Of a stretch of DNA of 58,757 bases, positions 35,359 to 46,092 are shown one piece after another (the first letter of the stretch is position 1; each line of letters starts with the position of its first letter). The notes beneath the pieces were generated by a model, which saw only the letters and a list, made by a program, of their open reading frames with translations, made no database searches and was not told where the DNA came from. The stretch is from Parachlorella kessleri. Taxonomy: Eukaryota; Chlorophyta; Trebouxiophyceae; Chlorellales; Chlorellaceae. The position numbers were made by a program, and so were the translations under genes. Location of the stretch: contig BBXU01000526.1 in the NCBI GenBank assembly GCA_001598975.1, positions 1 through 58,757 on the forward strand, read 5' to 3'.

Positions 35359-35843
35359 GAATGGGGCCTCCATGTGGGTCCAGGTATGTCTGCATATATT
35401 TAGGGTGGCAGGTAATGCGATCAGAAAGGAGGTACGGGTATACTGGGCTGACAGGGGTCTATGCAATTATGCTGTATAGCTCCAGAGTGTGTGCTTGTGT
35501 AATTCCTCAGTCATATGTATCGGCCTCATGTACCCGCATCACATACTTTTCCTCATGTGATACTGGCTCTCACAATTTCTCAAGCTTCTCATGAAGTTGG
35601 CGCTTGCAGTAGCAGATCCGGCATTGCAGCAGGATTGCTGATCATGCACGCCCATAATACTACCCAACTTCAGTGCACAGAGAGGCTAACCAACCTAACA
35701 TCAGAACAACCCATGTCATTAAACTTAGACACCGTGGGTAGCTACATCCAGCCAACTCTCATAACGAACGGTAGGAACAAAACAGCAAGCATGAAAGCAA
35801 AGTAGTCTCACAAAAGGGACCAAATTGGTACTGGATTGAGAGG

Positions 35844-35848
35844 TTACA
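35844..35848 (-). terminator. Possible TGTAA polyadenylation signal of the ceramidase gene
   Basis: TTACA on the plus strand (TGTAA on the minus strand) lies about 280 nt beyond the ceramidase stop. Confidence 0.35.
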
Positions 35849-35930
35849 AGGCAGCCGCGGAAGCAGCGGCCCAACAACAGAAACTAGGAACAACAGAAAC
35901 TAGAGCTGCGAAGAAAACAATAGCAGAAGT

Positions 35931-36031
35931 CAGGCAAGACTCAGGCTCATTCTGCATCCAGCCCTGTCAGTCTGGTCCTGCCCAGCCCAGCTCTACTCCC
36001 TGTTCGCACTAACTGCCACCCATGCTAATAG
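35931..36031 (+). repeat. Dispersed repeat family, copy 3
   Basis: It starts CAGGCAAGACTCAGGCTCAT and ends CTGCCACCCATGCTAATAG. The first 45 bp match the copy at 57171 almost exactly. The middle has a short insertion relative to copy 2. Confidence 0.9.
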
Positions 36032-36130
36032 CGCCCCCATGACTTGTGCACCACGGAGTGGAGCAGCAGACACTGGAGCCTCCAGCACAGTACATTCACA
36101 GCAAGGCACCATACACAGAGCAAGCACAGC

Positions 36131-39100
36131 TCATGTGAACAGGCTGCGCAGCCCGTGCAGTAACCAGTCGCCCCCCGCATGGGCCTTGCGGCCCAGTGTG
36201 GCCCACCCTCTTCTGACGCCCCCTATCAGGCTGGGAGTCACCACTTCAAAGGTGCTGCTGGTGCCTTGATAGGGTTCGGGGCTGCAGGCAGGCAGGGAGT
36301 ACCTCAGCATATCTAAATCTAATCGGGAAGATTACGAGGGCATAATGGCTAGGAGTGCTGGTGGCATAACAGTTGTGGCGGAATCAGCCGCTTCCAGCAG
36401 TGCAATGGAATTGCTTTTGCGGGACAATTTTGATCGAGGAACTGGGCAAGAGAGTCATGAAGGGGGCAACACTTTTGCGGACGACAATGGTGACCAAGCA
36501 GCAGCCATGCCAGGGGAGAGCGTGCAGCAGGGAGTTTGACTCGTGCTAAGGGAATTGCTCTGTCGAGTCAAGAAGCCATTGTTCTGGCACCCCTCAAGGC
36601 TTAATACTACCACCCAATCTCTGAGGTGATAGCACGCAAAACCAAGCACAGGCGGCCGGATGAAGTGATAGTCGCCCCCGGAGCACGGGAACTAGCAAGC
36701 AGCAGGCTTGCCAGCCTTGATGGACTGCCATGCTTACCTCGGTCGGAGGTCCATGGAACAGCCCCCCCCTAGCGCACACACACCACCATCACCACCATAA
36801 AAGGCATGCAAAGGCCCCCAGAGTACGCAGGACTGCTGCAAGCACGACTCACTTGCCCCAGAAGTGCTTGTGATCACCAAAGTGCCGGATTCTGTAGGTG
36901 CCTGGCTCCACATCCGCGGGAATCTCCCATGTCACATTCGCATATGACAGGGTGGACAGCTTAGAGGGCCTGCGGGGGCGTCAGGCAGGGAGGTGGGTTT
37001 GAGCAGGCTCACAAGGGTGATGCCTGGAGGGTAGTAGCCGGGGTTGTGGCAGGGTAGCATGGGGGCTTTGGTGGCTAAGAGGAGATGAACACAGTGCAGA
37101 GGATGGGGCGGATGGGTGCTCTTGAAAATCTGCAGGGAGCCAGCCCAGCCCAAAGGCAAACAACATGGCAGGTGTGCAGGCTGGAAAGCTGGAGTCCAAG
37201 AGGTGTGCAAGTCAATGACGGAATGCATCCAGGACCGGAGGGACGATAAGGGAAGTCGAGAGGGTAGCTGCACAGGAACAATGGAATCTAACAGACGCCT
37301 GCCTGCAAGGGTGGAGACCTCGGAGGCACCTGCTAGCTTGCAGAAGCTAAGTCCTACTGTCCCACCCATACAAACCAAGAATCGAAACACAAGCAGGGGT
37401 CGCAGCCCCCATGCCACTCAACAACACAGGCTCCCATACACGAAAGAGAACTGCGTTTCGTACAACAACTGGCACTCACCTGGATCGCCCGAGCACGTCA
37501 CAGGTGCTGGCAACAAGTGGCATGGCTATTTCACCCACTTCATGCAGGCGCACCTGTCCCAAGAGAACTTGGTGCTCCAGTCGTCATCAGTGTGGATGAC
37601 CTTCCAAGTGCCGCTATCCTTGTCTAGCCGCTCCACTGCAGACAGTCAGCAAAAACATAGCGGCGCGTCAATGCCATGCCCCTTGGTTCCCTGGCAGCAG
37701 ACTGGGGCATACAGCAGGCACTGCTAGGGGAGAGTCGCCACTCCCTAAGAGTTGATACTTCAATGGATATGTTGATGCTCCAAGAGACATGCAGGTGGCA
37801 CCTAACTGCAAAGAAGCAGGGACCGTCCTCTTTCTTGTTCATGGTTGCAGATAATGCGAACAGGGAGTGAGGGGCCAGCTGTACCGACATGGCTGGGTGC
37901 ATGTTGCTCTGGGTCTTGCCTCTATGCTTACACCTACGTCCTGCTAGCCCCCACCTGTCAGGAAGGTGCCCTCTTGGTGCAGGTTATTCCTGGGACAACC
38001 AGCATGGAAGACGACGGACACAGCCTCCCCCGCCACATAAGCAGCCTTCTCCACATCCTGAAACACATCCCCAAACTCCTTGCCTGCAGCATACGGGACA
38101 GGATGAAGGGGAGGGTGTCCTTAGCTCGGCATACTGCGCATCTGCGAGTTTGCAATGGCCGCCTTTTTGCCGGTTTCCTTCCTGAAGCATGGCATCGACA
38201 GAAGCCCTGAGCGGCGGCCTTGCCCCTGTAACCCTCACAGGCGCCATTGGGCAGGTCGTACAGCCTCCCCTGAAGAACTTCTGCATGTAGGCACCATCGA
38301 TCATCCCCACACTGCAGGCCTGCTGTTGTGATGCTTTGACCTGTTACACAGTATTAGGACCTCATAACCCACCTGATGGGACACCGTCGGCTACCACAGG
38401 CGGCACCAGTGACCACTGCTTTGACAGCTGGTTGGGGGGTGGCGGGCCCTCATCACTTGGCTTGCCACTCACCATCGCCACAGCAAGCTTTTTGAACTCC
38501 TGCACAGGCAGCCCAAACATGGTCTGTCTGCGATTCAAGAACTGCTGCGTATCCTGTCCTTTCTTCAACAGCCGCAATGCCCTCCCTAGGGATTCCTGGC
38601 TTACGCTGCCTTCTTCCATCACGATGCTAATCTTGGCACCCCAATCCAACAGGAATGCAGCACGACGCTGTGACCACAAACGCAGTTTCGGCCGACACGA
38701 CACCTGGCGCCAACAGGGAGGCAGCGATCAGCGGCACCTTGACTCTAGCTACCACACTCTAGCACAATGCCCAGACCACCGAAGGAGGCGTGGAGACGCC
38801 CACATGCCTCCCTCTCACCTGGATATACGCGTCTAGGGTGTGGGGGCCAAACAGTGTGAAGCCCCCCTCGTACCGCTGGACCTGGTATTCCTCAAACGTG
38901 GTGATGTAGCTTGCATAAGTATTAGTCAGCCCCGCAACCACCAGGTGGACATTGGGACCCCATGCCTCCTCCACCTGCAGCGTTCATTGTGATTTGACTT
39001 GAAGTGAAGGACAAACGATGTCGGTGAGGACTACAGAGTCTCGTAAAGGACAGATAGAACGCTACAGTGGCTGGTGGTGAGACCTGGTTTCCCCACGTTG

Positions 39101-42100
39101 GTGAAGGGTTGTTGTTGTCTGGCAATGGCACACGATGGTGTCAGTTGGAGCACAACTGATGGCACCATGGCACAAGCTCGCCAGGCATACTACCATGCAG
39201 AGACGGCATGCAGCGCAAGCTAGGCTTGTTCGTCGAAAGGCTGAGCACCGCATGGCCGGCGCGATCCATGCCTGACTCACCATGTCGCGCACAGCGTTGC
39301 GCAGGCGCCGCCCCGACATGGTGGTGAACTCCCCAGGCACACACAGAATCACCAGCTGGCCCACTCGCAGTATCTGGATCTCCACAATGTAGGGCACCCA
39401 CTCGTATGGGTAATGCATCTCGCCTGCAGGGCCAACCAGTCCACATGGTGTCTAGTACCTTCTGATGTACAACTGCGCCTAACAGCTGCAGCCCTGCCAG
39501 CAATGCGACACACCAAAGACATATGTGGGTGGGCGGCTTTGGGCTGGGGAGACGGCGCATGTCACGCCTTGGCTTGCTTTCCTGTCAAAAACCATTTATC
39601 GAAGTGTCTGGCTCTCTGGTGCGCCCAGTCACCCTCCTTAAGCTCACTACCGACCTCAACCCACTCTTATGAGCTCCCTGACAAATATCTTTGTGGGCCT
39701 CAGGGAATTCCGCCTCCCACCGCTCTTTGAAAGGGCTCGACATGCTACAAATGCTGAGCTGGGCGTCTCACCCACGCCCCGCGGGATAAGCCTGCCAGTG
39801 TCGCACTCCTTCTGTCCTCTCCAAGCCTTGCTACCAGTACCACTACGTGTATGATTGAGGACTCAAGTATCCAATGCCTAGATGACTCACCCACGTCCAG
39901 CAGGATGGGCTTGGGTGCATCGCGCTCCTCTAACTCTCTCTCAAGGCTTGTGATTGTGAGATGAAGGAGCCAGTGACTTAGCTATGCATCATTCATGTGA
40001 CTCACCCACGTCCAGCAGGATGGGCTTGGGGGCATGGCAGTCTTCCTGTTGCTTGGTGGGCTTGCGGATGAAGTTCCTCACCAGCCGCCAGAAGGCCGTG
40101 CCGTTGGTGTCGCTCTGGACAAAGTCGAAGGCGCCCGGGCCTGCAGCACATCATGCCATGCTGATTCGCAGCAGCACGCCTGGCACTTACCCCCAGCCTC
40201 CCACAGTTCTGACCTACTCGCAGCCTTCCTCTCCTCTTGCCTGTGCCCGATAGTGGCTTCCCCTCAGAAGCAACCCAAGACATCACGTCTGGTCTGCTCT
40301 GACCAGCGCACGCAGCGGCCATGCAAGCCATGCCAGTGGCGCTACGCCGGGGTTCCGCTTGAGACCGCCCATCCTTTCACCTGCCGCAGAGCCGAAATGC
40401 TACACAACGCCTACAAATACCTTCACCATGACATCACTGATGATCGTGTCCAAGGCTATGCCCAGGCTAGCACGACCCCTCACCTCACCACACCCCCCCT
40501 GCTGGGAGGCTTGCGGTGCTTGGACACAACACTGCCTGGCACACCGACTTGTTAGAACCCCCAACCAACCCGCCTGGATACCACGCCGCTGCCCTCACCC
40601 ACCGTCGGTGGTGCCCGCCGCAAACGCCATGCCCATGGCGGGCAGGCAGGTCTTGCCCTCTCGGGTGTGCTCCGAGGCCTCCACCTGGATGCTCCTCATG
40701 TCCAAAAAGGCGTGGCGGTAGTCGATCGGGCCGCTCACTGCGCCCGGGAGCAAACCACAAAGTGGGGATTAAGACACAGCCAACTGGTTGCCAAGGTCCC
40801 ATGCCGGTACTGGCCATCCAGCGCTGGGCCCTGGATTCCCTGTAATCATTGTCACTTGCACTCTCTGGATGAAGCCAAGCATTGCTCGGCGGGCATGCAC
40901 CAAGGCAGCTTCCGACACACCTCCATGTTCTGCATGCGTCGGCAAGCCCAGGCCCTAACCCAGGTTTGTTCAGTTGAGAAAGCGCTGGCTGTCAGGCGCC
41001 AGGCCACACTTTGTACGCTTTGCCACGCTTTCGTAAAGCACTTGATCATCCTTTCTTACCGACCTGTGAAATTGGCAAGCTGCCACAAGTCCTGGGTCTT
41101 GTCGGCCTGCCGCTGCCCAATCACTTGGGTGCTCTCAAAGTTGTTTGGCCAGCCTGCAGATCCCATGCAGGGCGCTTGATCAGACTCACAGAACCATATG
41201 TGGAGGAGCCAGCACTGCATACCTCCGCATCTGTCAGCCCTTAACACTCCTGTAAATAAAGAGCGGTAGCATGATGGTGCGGTTTGTGGCTGACAACCAC
41301 GTGCTCTCTGGCCTCACGCATTGCCCTCAAGGTGTCCCCTTCCTCTCAGCCAGCGCTTTCTTATAAACCTGGCCGACTCTTCCTTCCCTCTCCACAAGCA
41401 CCAGCATGCTCACTTTGTCAGCATGCCGTCAACCAGTGCCACACGTTCACATACACACCTGCAAGAACCAACCCGGGCCTCTGGCCTGGCCCCTTTACAT
41501 CGCACACCTCAAGCCGTCCGCCTGTCAGCAGCAGCGCACTCTGCCCAACACACACACACACACCTATGCACACTCCTTGACCCAGCTATCATCTGCAAAG
41601 ACCCTCAGCCACAGAAACTTACGTGCCCCACCTGCTACCACACACCCGCGCACACACCTGCAGTCATGCCTCTGTACTGCCCAGCTCTCTCCCTCACCTG
41701 GGCCCCTGCCAATACACTCCTTTACTCGGCCGTCACACGTGGAGTGCACCGCGTCGCAGGGCAAGCCAGTGTCGCGGCAAAAGGCTCCCTGGATGTTGGG
41801 GGATGTGTCGCCCACATTTGCCTGGGCAAAGGCCGCCACAAACTCGGGCGACAGGGGGGGCTGCCCCTCGTTGCTGCCAGCCTGCTGAAGGGCCCACTTC
41901 TCCATAAACTGCATGCAGGGCAAGGCCAATGCTGAGCAGACAAGGCGGGAGTTATACGAATTTTGCTTTTCGTTGGAGATGGAAATCAGTGTCAGCTCAC
42001 CTAGGAATACATGCCTGGTTACCTACTGCGATAAAAGCACTAACTCCCATTCTCGATCGCACGCACCCATGCACCCCTGCGCACCATGTCTGGTCTGGAT

Positions 42101-45100
42101 TAGGCTCCTGATGTCATCCCGCTCAACACCGTCCATACACCCCCTTTTTCCCGAAGGCATAGTGTGTTTCAGCGGGCCGTCTCCCATGCAACAGAGAGAG
42201 CCCATCAGTGCCTACCGACGCAGCAACCTGAAAGCCACCTGCACCCTAAGAAGTTATATTCTTGCTTTCCGCGTCCAGCTGTTGTCCATGTCCCATGGCC
42301 AAACCTTATGCTGTGGCACAGGTCTCCGTCAGTGGGGCATGCTCTTGCAGTCCCCCCCCCCCCACCCCCCACCCCACCACACACACACCACCTAGCACCC
42401 ACATGCACACAACCCACCCACACCTGTGAGGCTGCGCCCTTGTTGTCAGCCGACACGAGGCGGTTGGTGTTGTTCATGGAGGTGCAGTGCACGGGGAACC
42501 ACGTCAGCGCCCCGATCCCACTGCAGGTGCAGAAGAGGGGATGGTGTTTATTTGTCTTGCTTATGGAGGCGCAGTGCACGGGGAACCATGTCAGCGCCCC
42601 AAACCCCCTGCAGGCACTCAACGGCGGTGGTGGGGATGTGGTGGCGGTGTGGTGGTGTGGTGGTGGTGGTGGGGGGGGGCGGCGCAATATGAATCTCTTA
42701 GAGCACAGGGGAGTCATGATCGCGGCCGCCGCAGGGCAGGGCGCACCGCACGAGCAAGGCAGCGTCTTTAATATGGCAGAAAGCAGTGATTGCCTGATTA
42801 TGAAGGCAGAGGCACAGTGCGCAGATGCCCAGCCTGCACCCTGGGCCGCCACATAATGCTAGAGCAATAGGTCTTGTTGACATGACAACCTTCCGCCATG
42901 GGATACAAGTGAATGCCTTCAGGCCGAACGGGTACACGGGTCCATCAGACCTCGGCCCCACCAAGCAGCTTAAGGGCCCGCACGGTACTTGCCGACCATC
43001 GGGCTCAACTCTAAGGAAACCTAGCACGGCCCTCTGTGAGCTCCCTCCCACAGCGGTCTAGGTTTAGCCACCCCTAGAGCATATGTGTCTGTTCGCATGT
43101 CATGTGAACATGTTGGTTGTCCTGATACCTCCATGTCAGTGGCACAAACAGCGTGCAGCACATCTCTGCCGGGCCATCCCCTACCAACAAGCAAGTATAT
43201 GCAGCACTGACCACCGCCTCACCTGCCGCCCTCGTCCTCGAACTTCACCAGCATCATGCCCTTTTGAGTTTTAGACTCTACAGGCCCTCACCACCTGACA
43301 GATAAGTACAGGGCAGTTACCTGCCGCCCTCGTCCTCAAACTTCACCAGCGTCATGTCCTTATCGATGTTGAACTTGAACTGTGCCCTCTCCTCCTCCGG
43401 GTTTGCCAGGTAGGCGGTGGGGCTGCGGTTGATGTTGGCCTCTAGGAGCTCCCCCACCCCCACGCTGAGGCTGCCCGGGCGCAGGGAGTTGTGGGCCCGC
43501 TGGATGCTCTGCATGCAGGCAGGCAGGAAAGGAAGTTGGAAAAATACAGCTTGAGATGCATGTGGGGCCGCCCGCCAGCAACTGCCACGCTGAGGCTGCC
43601 GGGGCGCAGGGAATTGTGGGCCCGCTGGATACTCTGCACACGGGCAGGGAACCAGCATGCAGGTGGCACAAGCCGCTAAGTGGACATGCGCCCGGGGCTC
43701 CCCGCCAGCCCCTGCCCTACTTACCACTACCTGATGACCCCTACTTTCCATTACCTAACTACCCCTACTTTATATTAACTACTTACTGCCAGGCTGAGAT
43801 TGCTGGGGCACAGGGTGCCATGGGCTTGCTGGGTGCTATACAAGCGTTCCCGGCGAGTACAGCACCACACTTTCAACCTCAGGGCAGTAAAGCTGCGCCG
43901 TACGTTGCCCCGTATGTGGATCTAAGAGATCCATGGAACATCGGATGCTGGCCAACCGGCCCCACTGGCATCCACCAGCACCACCCCGTCCACCAGGGCA
44001 TCAAAGATCCGGAATTCAAAGATTCATAAAGAATCAGATACTGTCCACCCGGCCCCCCTGGCACCCACCAGCACCACGCCGTCCACCAGGGCATCAAAGG
44101 TCTGGGGGATGAATCCCAGCGAGGTTATGTCATACACGACATACTGCAGGTAGCCAGCTGGGCCGGAGTGGGTGTGAGTGCCGCTGAGCGCCACGTTCTG
44201 TTCAGTGTATAGCGGCCCGTACAGCTCCTGCAGAGGAAAGCCATTCTGGCATGCTAAGTGAGGAGGAGGGACAGCCCTTGACAAATCACCAATATGGCAT
44301 GCAGCAGGCATGTACGGTTTCCCTGGTTGGACTCTATGTCAGCAGCAGCTGTCGCACACCCATGACGTGTCGCAGGCCACCTCAAGACGTTGCAATTGAG
44401 CCCGGAGGCTAAGACATCATCTTAACAAAACCAACCTTAACCAGCCCCGGAGGAGTGCAGTGCACTAGTGGGAAAGGGAAAGGGAGGGCCTGCACGATCC
44501 CAAATGAGGTGCGCGAGCCTGGCATGGGCACATGCTCACAGCCACCTCAGCACCGGTCCCTCACCTACCTTGAGCTTGGCAATGACTGTAAAGGTAACCG
44601 CCTGGGATGCCATGCACGCATCCATGTTCACAAAGACAAAGCGGTGCCTGCACACGTGAAGATATATCGCTCACAGCTTCATCATCAGCCAGTCACTGAA
44701 CTGGCAGCAGAGGCTGATGCGCCTCAACAACCCACTCAACTGCAGGCACAGCCTGTAAAAACAGTTCGGCATCCCGGGGCACCAGGCTTGATGTATGGTG
44801 ACAAGTGCAAGGGGCCAAATGCAACTAGTCGGTGTGGCCCCTACTCATGCATCAAAATCGGAGTTTGAGCTGCATGCTGGGGACTCTCCAAGCCAAACCG
44901 CCTCCTCCTTGACTGTGTCGCCAGAGTTAAAGTGGAACCACCGTCCGCTCCCTTGCAAGCACGACTCACGTGGAGTTCTTGGCATCAGCAACCATAAAGG
45001 CCCTTGCAAACTGACGGATGTGCAGGCCGCCTGCTATCTGCTCAGCATTGGCATACCCCTGCAGCCTTGAGGAACTGGGGTTCATGATATAGACTGAAAC

Positions 45101-45409
45101 ATGTTACCACAGCGGTGGTAACATGTCTGCCCTAGCCCCTCCCACTTCAAGGGGGCCTTCTGATCTGCGAGGAATGTCAGCACTACCTTACCATGAGGTT
45201 GACGTCCACAACAGGTCCTGTTATGTCCGCTTTCCCTGCACAGCAGAGTGGGTTTGCTAATATAAGCCCCAGACACTGCTGCGGAGGATCACTTGATGCA
45301 GTCGAGTGTGCTGGAGCCCACCTATGCCTACTAGGTAGTCGCTGCCTGCGAAAGCTGGTGAGGTCCACATCAGCAGCAGGGAAGACAGTACCAGCAGGCC
45401 TGACGCCAT
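36131..45409 (-). CDS. Neutral ceramidase
   Basis: Eighteen exons in transcription order: 45409-45322, 45235-45192, 45058-44970, 44647-44569, 44227-44069, 43508-43321, 42520-42424, 41908-41698, 41153-41064, 40737-40603, 40140-40006, 39423-39281, 38974-38819, 38499-38373, 38083-37955, 37635-37554, 36969-36853 and 36281-36131. All phases fit; 739 aa, the normal length. It hydrolyses ceramide to sphingoid base and fatty acid. The N-terminus is a signal peptide (LLVLSSLLLMWTSPAFA), so it enters the secretory pathway. The family start YLVGIGKADITGPVVDVNLM follows. Zinc/active-site residues are all present: His118 and His120 (SGTHTHSGP), His227 (WFPVH), Ser284 in NVGDTSPN, Glu470 (PGEFTTM) and the Tyr of NTYASYITTFEEY. 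It ends with the immunoglobulin-like C-domain (FEGT-type TSSTFEVVTP) plus a short basic tail. Five splice borders carry decayed tandem copies. Confidence 0.95.
39765..40060 (-). repeat. Three tandem copies (115-119 bp) of ceramidase exon 11 donor region
   Basis: The functional border (CTCACCCACGTCCAGCAGG at about 40001) is repeated at about 39886 and, more decayed, at about 39767. Flanking intron sequence (the CTCTCTCAAGGCTTGTGAT type) is also repeated. The two extra copies lie downstream of the used donor in transcription direction, within the intron. Confidence 0.88.
41548..41563. repeat. CA microsatellite
   Basis: An (AC)n run in the ceramidase intron upstream of exon 9, on the plus strand. 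Confidence 0.8.
42352..42391. repeat. C-rich homopolymer and CA tract
   Basis: A run of about twelve C, further C-rich blocks and a CA repeat, just downstream (minus strand) of ceramidase exon 7. Confidence 0.85.
42476..42614 (-). repeat. 87-bp tandem duplication of ceramidase exon 7 acceptor region
   Basis: The real exon 7 start (42520 downward) and its acceptor are copied 87 bp upstream, at about 42563-42613. The copy keeps CTGCAG and an open frame reading GALTWFPVHC. After that it diverges and cannot continue as the full exon. Confidence 0.9.
42622..42680 (+). repeat. GGT/GTG microsatellite with G run
   Basis: A (GTG)n tract ends in nine or ten G, in the ceramidase intron between exons 6 and 7. 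It is a pyrimidine tract on the transcribed minus-strand RNA, close to the duplicated acceptor. Confidence 0.85.
43223..43361 (-). repeat. 98-bp offset duplication of ceramidase exon 6 donor region
   Basis: The last 41 nt of exon 6 (43321-43361) and the donor are copied at 43223-43262. The copy keeps an intact GGCAG|GTGAGG donor and the same reading frame over the exon part (LVKFEDEGG). Confidence 0.9.
43461..43845 (-). repeat. Three copies of ceramidase exon 6 acceptor region
   Basis: The used acceptor and first part of exon 6 (43461-43530) recur at about 43586-43655 (offset 125) and, more diverged, at about 43790-43845. The middle copy keeps a TGTGCAG acceptor and an open frame SIQRAHNSLRPGSLSV identical to the real exon start. 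Confidence 0.9.
43928..44103 (-). repeat. 93-bp tandem duplication of ceramidase exon 5 donor region
   Basis: The sequence 44021-44103 (exon 5 end plus intron start) is repeated at 43928-44010. CACCAGGGCATCAAAG and ACCAGCACCAC are kept; the copy's donor is changed from GTGGGT to GTGGAT. Confidence 0.9.
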
Positions 45410-46092
45410 CGTGGGCATGGTCGTCTGCCCTAGAGTATCTGCTGGTTGCGCATGGAGCTACAACAACTTCTGAGTGTGGCGTTAAGGTATGGGAGCACAG
45501 GTCTTTCGGAAAATAAGCAGGGCGGGAATGCTGGGGTGCGAGCGCTGAGACTGGCCAGGAGCAAGGGCTCCTTTGGTAGAAAGTTGCAGGGTATTTATTA
45601 GCTTGGTACTCCTTAAGATGGCAGGCCCCGCCGGCTCAACCTCCTGGGATGTCCCCTAAAACCCGGGTAGCATGCAGTCTAGTATGAAGGGCTGCACTGA
45701 CTTGTAACACTTGGACATGGTGTAGATTTGCCGTAGGACGCAATAGCTGTGCTACTGGTGCTGCTGGGCAAGAGATGTCACGCCAGCTGCAGTCACAGAA
45801 ACTCGCAGTTAATGACTTGGAAATCGCAGATTACCCTGCTATTCGTAGCTGTTGACGTCGCATTGAGTATACGAACCCGGCCAGGGAGCGCCTGAGCCAT
45901 TTTTTTTTGAGTCACTCTCGAGGCACCTGGCGGGAGTTAGGAGAGACCATGAGATTGGATGGTACTTCGGTTTCTGTCTCCCCTTATGCCCCCACACAAA
46001 CCGAAACTTCAGCTGTGATAGGTACAAAGTTGTTTTACAAGAGTACCAAGCCTTCAGGGTGTGGCGTCGCCGATCTCGGGGCGGCGAGCAGG
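45410..46092. promoter_or_regulatory. Divergent region between ceramidase and bestrophin-like genes
   Basis: The two start codons lie 683 bp apart on opposite strands, so both promoters and 5' UTRs must be here. The bestrophin frame stays open upstream to about 45907, with an in-frame ATG at 45952, so a longer N-terminus is possible. I see no recognisable binding site. Confidence 0.5.

Larger units (their letters stand above)
35359..36130. other. Convergent intergenic region with a dispersed repeat
   Basis: Holds the 3' ends of the HEAT-like gene and the ceramidase, and a dispersed-repeat copy at 35931-36031. A 15-bp duplication (AACAACAGAAACTAG) is seen near 35875-35903. Confidence 0.5.

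Noticed and set aside
42205..42852. 215-residue minus-strand frame across ceramidase exon 7
   Set aside because: It runs through microsatellite and intron. Only 42424-42520 of it is real exon, shown by phase with exons 6 and 8.
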